A stretch of 9,597 nt of DNA from CAYMRL01 sp964473205 (GTDB lineage: Bacteria; Deinococcota; Deinococci; Deinococcales; Trueperaceae). Positions 6,102 to 9,597 of the stretch are shown in pieces. The first letter of the stretch is position 1. Each line of letters opens with the position of its first letter. The notes beneath the pieces were generated by a model that was given only the letters and a program-made list of their open reading frames with translations, did not search any database and was not told where the DNA came from. The stretch covers positions 1-9,597 of the forward strand of contig CAYYOK010000125.1 in NCBI GenBank assembly GCA_964473205.1, given 5' to 3'. The translations under genes were made by a program, and so were the position numbers.

Positions 6102-6137
6102 GCGAGTCGCGCCACGAGCCGGCGGACACGACTGGAC

Positions 6138-6143
6138 AGGAGG
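6138..6143 (+). promoter_or_regulatory. Strong Shine-Dalgarno of the DUF2007-like gene
   Basis: AGGAGG with five bases to the ATG at 6149. It is the strongest ribosome binding site in the window and fixes the start of the DUF2007-like gene. It contrasts with the first gene of the operon, which has none. Confidence 0.8.
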
Positions 6144-6148
6144 CGCCC

Positions 6149-6556
6149 ATGAAGGGTGAGACGAAGATCATCAACGGTGACGCCTGGACGATCGTCGACG
6201 TCGCGCCGGCTCCGCCGCTGGCCGAGATGGTCGCCGCGATACTCGAGGAGGCCGGGCTGATCGCGATGGTCAGCGGTCTCGACCTCGCCTCCGAGGCTTT
6301 CTCTCACCTCGGCTCGACCAACCTCACCACCACCTACGTGCTGGTGCCCGAGGCGCAGGGCGAGCGGGCGCTGGCGATCATCGAGGAGACGGTCACCGAC
6401 TTCGAGGGCGAGGAGCTCGACGAGCTGCTCGCCAAGATGGCTGCCGGCGAGCTGAGCCCCGAGGAGCTCGAGGCGCTCGGCGCGGGCGAGCTGGACGACG
6501 ATGTCGGCGGCTCGGACGACTCGGAAGAAGATCCCGACGACGCCTACGACTCCTAG
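6149..6556 (+). CDS. DUF2007-like putative signal-transducing protein with acidic C-terminal tail
   Basis: A 135-residue cytoplasmic protein. Residues 13-81 resemble the DUF2007 / 'putative prokaryotic signal transducing protein' fold, a small alpha-beta domain of the ferredoxin-like type. The cues are a first strand WTIVDVAP, helix PLAEMVAAILEEAGL, strand IAMVSG, then TTYVLVPEAQGERALAIIEET. In family members this fold is often found beside zinc ribbons or hydrolases, and its ligand is not established. The second half is unusual: residues 85-135 are strongly acidic, with an amphipathic helix (EELDELLAKMAAG) and SPEELEAL repeated-helix pattern, followed by a disordered Asp/Glu/Ser run. Such a tail could bind a partner or metal ions, but that is inference. 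AGGAGG (6138-6143) sets the start. It lies between the M20 hydrolase and the CDF transporter genes, 24 bp ahead of the latter, and is probably co-transcribed. Confidence 0.8.
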   Translation: MKGETKIINGDAWTIVDVAPAPPLAEMVAAILEEAGLIAMVSGLDLASEAFSHLGSTNLTTTYVLVPEAQGERALAIIEETVTDFEGEELDELLAKMAAGELSPEELEALGAGELDDDVGGSDDSEEDPDDAYDS

Positions 6557-6580
6557 GCGCGGCGGACGGAGGCGCGAGGC

Positions 6581-7507
6581 GTGAGCGCGGGGGACGGCAA
6601 CGGGAGGCGTGCGCGCCACTCGGCGGCCCTGCTCAGCCTGGTGGGCGCCATCGCAATCCTGGCGCTCAAGTTCGGCGCCTACGCTCTCACCGGCTCGATC
6701 GGCCTCCTGTCCGACGCGGCCGAATCGCTCGTCAACCTGGTCGCGGCCGTCGTGCTGATCTGGGCGCTCAACATCTCGGCGGCTCCGCCCGACTACCGCC
6801 ATCCGTACGGTCACACCAAGGCCGAGTACCTGTCGAGCGTGCTCGAGGCGGCGCTGATCTTGTTGGCGGCCGCAAGCATCGGCTGGTTGGCTGTCCAGCG
6901 GCTCCTGACGCCGGTGGCGCTCGACAACGTCGGCGTCGGGCTCGCGGTGGCGGCCGTGGCGGCCGTCCTGAACGGCGGCCTGGCGCTGGTGCTCAGCCGC
7001 GTCGCGCGCGAGCAGAACTCCGACGCTCTCAGAGCCAACGCTCGTCACCTGCTCACCGACGTGGTGACCTCGGCCGGCGTCATCGTCGGGGTGTTGCTCG
7101 TCGGAGCGACGGGCTGGCAGTTCCTAGACCCGATCGTGGCGTTGGTGGTGGCGGTCAACATCGTCGCGGTCGGAGTAAGCGTGATGCGGCGCTCGGTGTC
7201 GCGACTGCTCGACGAGCGCCTGCCAGAGAGCGAAGAGGCTCAGATCCTCTCCGTGCTCGACTCGCGCCCAGCCATCCTCGGCTACCACCGCCTGCGCACT
7301 AGGCGCTCTGGCAGGGCGCGCTTCGCTGAGGTCGACGTCTTCGTCGCTCCGAGCATGACGGTGGCCGCGGCTCACGAGCTGATGGTCGAGTTGGAGCAGG
7401 CCGTAGAGGCGCGGCTCGGCGACATCGACATGACCGTTCACGCCGAGCCGTTCGTCGAAGGGGTGCGCGACGTGACGCTCAGACCGAAGGACGAGTTCTC
7501 GCCCTAG
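6581..7507 (+). CDS. Cation diffusion facilitator (CDF) family transporter
   Basis: A 308-residue inner-membrane exporter of divalent cations, driven by proton exchange. Six hydrophobic segments are visible, about 15-38, 42-65, 84-104, 118-138, 162-178 and 182-202. They are followed by a cytoplasmic dimerisation domain (about 205-290) ending in the usual H287-A-E-P. The family signatures GLLSDAAESLVN (41-52) and HPYGHTKAEY (74-83) are clear. The transport site uses H156 and D160 from TM5, as expected. In TM2 the usual D/H-x3-D pair is E48-x3-N52, with D45 nearby. This pattern makes zinc specificity uncertain; iron, manganese or cobalt are possible. The start is GTG at 6581, with GGAGG (6568-6572) eight bases upstream. 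It is the third gene of the M20/DUF2007/CDF cluster. Its 3' end overlaps the convergent glycosylase gene by 29 bp. Confidence 0.95.
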   Translation: MSAGDGNGRRARHSAALLSLVGAIAILALKFGAYALTGSIGLLSDAAESLVNLVAAVVLIWALNISAAPPDYRHPYGHTKAEYLSSVLEAALILLAAASIGWLAVQRLLTPVALDNVGVGLAVAAVAAVLNGGLALVLSRVAREQNSDALRANARHLLTDVVTSAGVIVGVLLVGATGWQFLDPIVALVVAVNIVAVGVSVMRRSVSRLLDERLPESEEAQILSVLDSRPAILGYHRLRTRRSGRARFAEVDVFVAPSMTVAAAHELMVELEQAVEARLGDIDMTVHAEPFVEGVRDVTLRPKDEFSP

Positions 7508-8102
7508 AGCCTGCCTCCAGACGGCTGCGCGGCCCGGAGACGGCTCCGCTGTCGGGGTCGAAGTAGCGCAGCGGAGCTTGCGCCCACTCTCCGGCATAGG
7601 CGACGCCGACGCGCTCGCTCACCGCGATGCGCGCAGGTGCGGGTCCGTCGTAGATACCCAACGGACCGTCGACGAGGCTCGAGGCGTCGAGGGCGCGCGT
7701 GATCCCGAACGTCCGACACAGCTTGCCGGGACCTCTGGCAGCGCGAAGGTCAGCCACCGGATGTGACAGCTCCACGGCCCTCACCAGCACGGCCTGCGGT
7801 TCGCCCTCGTCTGCGACGACGACGTTGAGCATGTCGTACATGCCGTAGATCAGGTAGACGTACGCGGTTCCTGGCGGCCCGTACAGGGTCTTGGTGCGCT
7901 TCGTCAGCCCCTTGGAGGCGTGGCATGCCAAGTCGGCCTCGCCCAAGTAGGCCTCCGTCTCGACTATGCGTCCCGCCACCAGGCGCGACGGATCCGACGA
8001 GCCCACTCGGGCGACGAGTACCTTGCCGAGCAGCTCAGGTGCCACGGCGTCGGCGGTGCGCCGGTAGAACGCCTCGGCCAGACGCGGACCCGACTCGATC
8101 AC
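7479..8102 (-). CDS. 3-methyladenine DNA glycosylase (AAG/MPG family)
   Basis: A 207-residue base-excision repair enzyme of the AAG (alkyladenine glycosylase) family, which removes 3-methyladenine, 7-methylguanine and related lesions from DNA. GRIVETEAY at 44-52 contains the catalytic glutamate E50 (human E125) and Y52 (Y127). H61 (H136) follows in ACHAS, and Y83 and Y86 in YVYLIYGMY correspond to the pocket and intercalating tyrosines Y159 and Y162. RAARGPGKLCRTFGI (119-133) is also typical. The start is GTG at 8102, overlapping the moeA stop as GTGA, so translation is likely coupled. Length is normal. The last nine codons run into the convergent CDF gene, overlapping it by 29 bp; the C-terminal tail RSRLEAGSRARTRPSV is probably disordered. 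With ATL at 3646, this is the second alkylation-damage gene of the window, though in a separate transcript. Confidence 0.96.
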   Translation of the reverse strand: MIESGPRLAEAFYRRTADAVAPELLGKVLVARVGSSDPSRLVAGRIVETEAYLGEADLACHASKGLTKRTKTLYGPPGTAYVYLIYGMYDMLNVVVADEGEPQAVLVRAVELSHPVADLRAARGPGKLCRTFGITRALDASSLVDGPLGIYDGPAPARIAVSERVGVAYAGEWAQAPLRYFDPDSGAVSGPRSRLEAGSRARTRPSV

Positions 8103-9364
8103 AGGAACCGCGCCAGCTCGATGACCTCAGCGACGTCGCCGCGCTCGGGATCGAGCACCGCGCCTTCCGGCACCACGACCAGGGCGTCGGACTCGACGAG
8201 CGAGCGCAGCACGCCAGACGACTGGTTCTCGAACCTCAGGACTCTCAGCGTCGCGCCGTCCCTGACCAGGCGTGCGCGTTGCAGCATCTGCTTGTGGCCC
8301 GCCGCGAAGCGGGATGCGACCACCGCGCGCGCTCGCGAGTAGAACGGGAACGGTGCGCGGTCGCCCGTCGCGGTCTGCAGGATGGGGAAGACGAACAGCA
8401 GGCAGCCTACGAGGCTCGAGACAGGGTTGCCTGGCAGGCCCAACCACGGGACTCCCTGGTAGCGCGCCAGCATCGTCGGACCGGCGGGACGCACCAGCAC
8501 GCGCCAGAACACCAGTTCGCCGCCGCCCAGCAACAGATCCCTCACCGTGTCGCGCGGGCCGCGCGACACGCCGCCTGACGAGACGATCAGGTCCGCGCCG
8601 CCAGCGTCCAGCGCGGCATGCACGGCGCCGGCCAGCTCAGCGGCGTCGTCCGCCACCTGCGACAACAGGTGCACGTCCGCGCCGCCGGCCGTCAGCAGGG
8701 CAGCCAGGCCGTGGGAGTTCGACTCGTAGAGCTGTCCGCGGTTCAGCGCTGAGCCGGGAGGCCGCAACTCGTCGCCGGTCGCCACGACGAGGATGCGCGG
8801 CTTCCTCGCGACCAGAGGCTGGGCGTGTCCCATCGCCGCTGCCAGCGCCAGGCTTGCGGCGTCGAGCCTGCGCCCGGGGCGCAGGTATATCTCCGAGGCT
8901 CGAAGGTCCTGACCACGCGGTCTGACGCCGTCAGAGGCGGCCGCCGCGGTCACCCTGACGCTTACGCCGTCGTCGTCAGCGTGTTCGACGCCGACGACAG
9001 CGTCGCCACCATCCGGCATCAGACCTCCGGTGGCGATACGGACGGCCTGCCCGGCCGCGACAGAGCCCATGAAAGGCCTGCCTGCCTGCGCCTCGCCGAT
9101 CAGCTCCAGCACCGCTGGAGCGCTCTCGGACGCGCGCGTGACGTCTGCGCGCCTGAGCGCGTACCCGTCGAGAGACGAGTCGTCGCCCTCGGGCCGGTCT
9201 CGAAGACTAGCGAGATCCTCGGCCAGCACTCGTCCGTGAGCTGCGATGAGCGGAACGCGCTCCACGCCGGTCGGCCGCGCCGCTGCCGCGCAGAGCGCGA
9301 TCGCCTCCTCGAGGCTCAGGTCGAAGCGCGGAGAGGTGCTCTCGTCGGAGGCTTCACTTGGCAC
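8099..9364 (-). CDS. moeA: MoeA-like molybdopterin molybdenumtransferase
   Basis: A 421-residue protein of the MoeA family, which inserts molybdate into adenylated molybdopterin in the last step of molybdenum cofactor synthesis. Family motifs are SSLDGYA (D66 to A69), VVATGDEL (to 200), SSGGVSRG (262-269) with D272, and GLPGNPVSS (309-317); a C-terminal domain IV follows from about 345. One motif is altered: the usual basic PGKP stretch is RPAGP at 292-296, so the second lysine is a glycine. A degenerate or changed role is possible. I chose GTG at 9364, preceded by TAGCAT five bases upstream; TTG at 9379 is an alternative that would add five residues but lies at the -10 box. The glycosylase gene overlaps its stop by four bases. 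No other molybdenum gene is seen in the window. It is divergent from icd. Confidence 0.9.
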   Translation of the reverse strand: MPSEASDESTSPRFDLSLEEAIALCAAAARPTGVERVPLIAAHGRVLAEDLASLRDRPEGDDSSLDGYALRRADVTRASESAPAVLELIGEAQAGRPFMGSVAAGQAVRIATGGLMPDGGDAVVGVEHADDDGVSVRVTAAAASDGVRPRGQDLRASEIYLRPGRRLDAASLALAAAMGHAQPLVARKPRILVVATGDELRPPGSALNRGQLYESNSHGLAALLTAGGADVHLLSQVADDAAELAGAVHAALDAGGADLIVSSGGVSRGPRDTVRDLLLGGGELVFWRVLVRPAGPTMLARYQGVPWLGLPGNPVSSLVGCLLFVFPILQTATGDRAPFPFYSRARAVVASRFAAGHKQMLQRARLVRDGATLRVLRFENQSSGVLRSLVESDALVVVPEGAVLDPERGDVAEVIELARFL

Positions 9365-9369
9365 GTTTG

Positions 9370-9375
9370 ATGCTA
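9370..9375 (-). promoter_or_regulatory. Leaderless-type -10 box of moeA
   Basis: TAGCAT on the minus strand, five bases ahead of GTG 9364 and without a Shine-Dalgarno in between. Spacing is one base shorter than for the three other boxes of this type in the window. If this is the promoter, the TTG at 9379 cannot be the start. Confidence 0.4.
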
Positions 9376-9408
9376 CCAACGACCGGCCGGAGGCCGCAGG
9401 GCACGTGT

Positions 9409-9414
9409 TACTCT
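9409..9414 (+). promoter_or_regulatory. Possible -10 box of icd
   Basis: TACTCT is the only TANNNT on the plus strand between moeA and icd. It would give a 5' leader of nearly 80 bases, unlike the leaderless genes nearby. No -35 resembling TTGACA is seen. Confidence 0.25.
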
Positions 9415-9418
9415 CGGC

Positions 9419-9465
9419 CCAGACGGCACTTGGTGCCGGTCGACGGCGCTCACTCGCCCGTCTGG
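9419..9465 (+). other. Inverted repeats in the icd 5' leader
   Basis: CCAGACGG (9419-9426) pairs perfectly with CCGTCTGG (9458-9465). Within it GGCAC/GTGCC (9425-9429 with 9433-9437) forms a compact hairpin with a three-base loop; the two share 9425-9426, so they may be alternative folds. It does not match a riboswitch class I can name. It may be a binding site or RNA structure, or chance in GC-rich DNA. Confidence 0.35.
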
Positions 9466-9498
9466 CCGGGCGCCGCCGGTACCGAAAGCGAGGGAACC

Positions 9499-9597
9499 AT
9501 GCAGTACAAGCACATCAGAGTGCCCGCCGGTGACCCGGTGGTCATGCAGGGCGGCGTCGTGCAGGTCTCCGACCGGCCGATCGTCGCGTACATCGAG
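9499..9597 (+). CDS. icd: NADP-dependent isocitrate dehydrogenase, N-terminal 33 codons only
   Basis: Partial gene running off the window. The 33 residues contain KHIRVPAGDPVVMQGG, then VSDRPIVAYIE, which matches the opening of NADP-dependent isocitrate dehydrogenases. In E. coli the corresponding segment reads VPAQGKKI...NVPENPIIPYIEGDGIG, so the next residues outside the window should be GDG. The enzyme oxidises isocitrate to 2-oxoglutarate and CO2 in the TCA cycle. The ATG at 9499 follows GAGGG (9490-9494) by four bases. It is divergent from moeA across 134 bp, which include a possible TACTCT box and inverted repeats. Identification rests on a short stretch and is therefore less secure than the complete genes. 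Confidence 0.82.
   Translation, partial: MQYKHIRVPAGDPVVMQGGVVQVSDRPIVAYIE

Noticed and set aside
6062..7048. Minus-strand frame of 328 codons opposite the DUF2007-like and CDF genes
   Set aside because: Its translation is His/Arg/Gln-rich low-complexity sequence, antisense to two convincing genes with ribosome binding sites.

Overview
The window looks like ordinary chromosome from a GC-rich bacterium. My best guess at lineage is the deep-branching Deinococcota (Trueperales-like). This rests on GC-rich coding DNA, several starts that sit 5-6 nt after a TANNNT box with no Shine-Dalgarno (SD), an alkyltransferase-like protein, and an isocitrate dehydrogenase start. It is an inference; other high-GC phyla are not excluded. 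I see no mobile element, CRISPR array or phage gene.

Layout. Positions 1-187 hold two tRNA genes on the minus strand: tRNA-Pro(TGG), then tRNA-Gly(TCC), which is cut by the window edge. A probable promoter lies at 226-254. A 14-bp tandem repeat (313-387) overlaps the end of a NUDIX hydrolase gene. From 3639 down to 369 the minus strand carries, in transcription order, a secreted CAP-domain protein, a 64-aa membrane protein, miaB and the NUDIX hydrolase. An alkyltransferase-like (ATL) DNA-repair gene starts divergently only 6 bp from the CAP gene. It converges on a gene for a zinc-ribbon membrane protein of unknown function (3996-4844, minus). Across a 102-bp intergenic region with two facing leaderless-type promoters lies a plus-strand cluster: an M20 metallohydrolase (4947-6101), a DUF2007-like protein with an acidic tail (6149-6556) and a cation diffusion facilitator (6581-7507). 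That cluster converges, with a 29-bp overlap, on a minus-strand pair: moeA-like and, with a 4-nt GTGA overlap, a 3-methyladenine DNA glycosylase. The window ends in the first 33 codons of icd, transcribed divergently from moeA.

Functional themes are translation (two tRNA genes and the tRNA-modifying enzyme MiaB), alkylation-damage repair (ATL and glycosylase, in separate transcription units), metal and cofactor handling (CDF transporter, MoeA), and central metabolism (icd). I see no obvious new multi-gene system. The points most worth a second look are the recurring TANNNT-N5/6-start architecture, the 6-bp divergent junction where one gene's -10 box contains the other's start codon, the 14-bp repeat built over a stop codon, the MoeA with an altered PGKP motif, and the uncharacterised zinc-ribbon/two-helix/beta-rich protein. 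No gene-free stretch exceeds 300 bases; the largest is about 180 bp (188-368).
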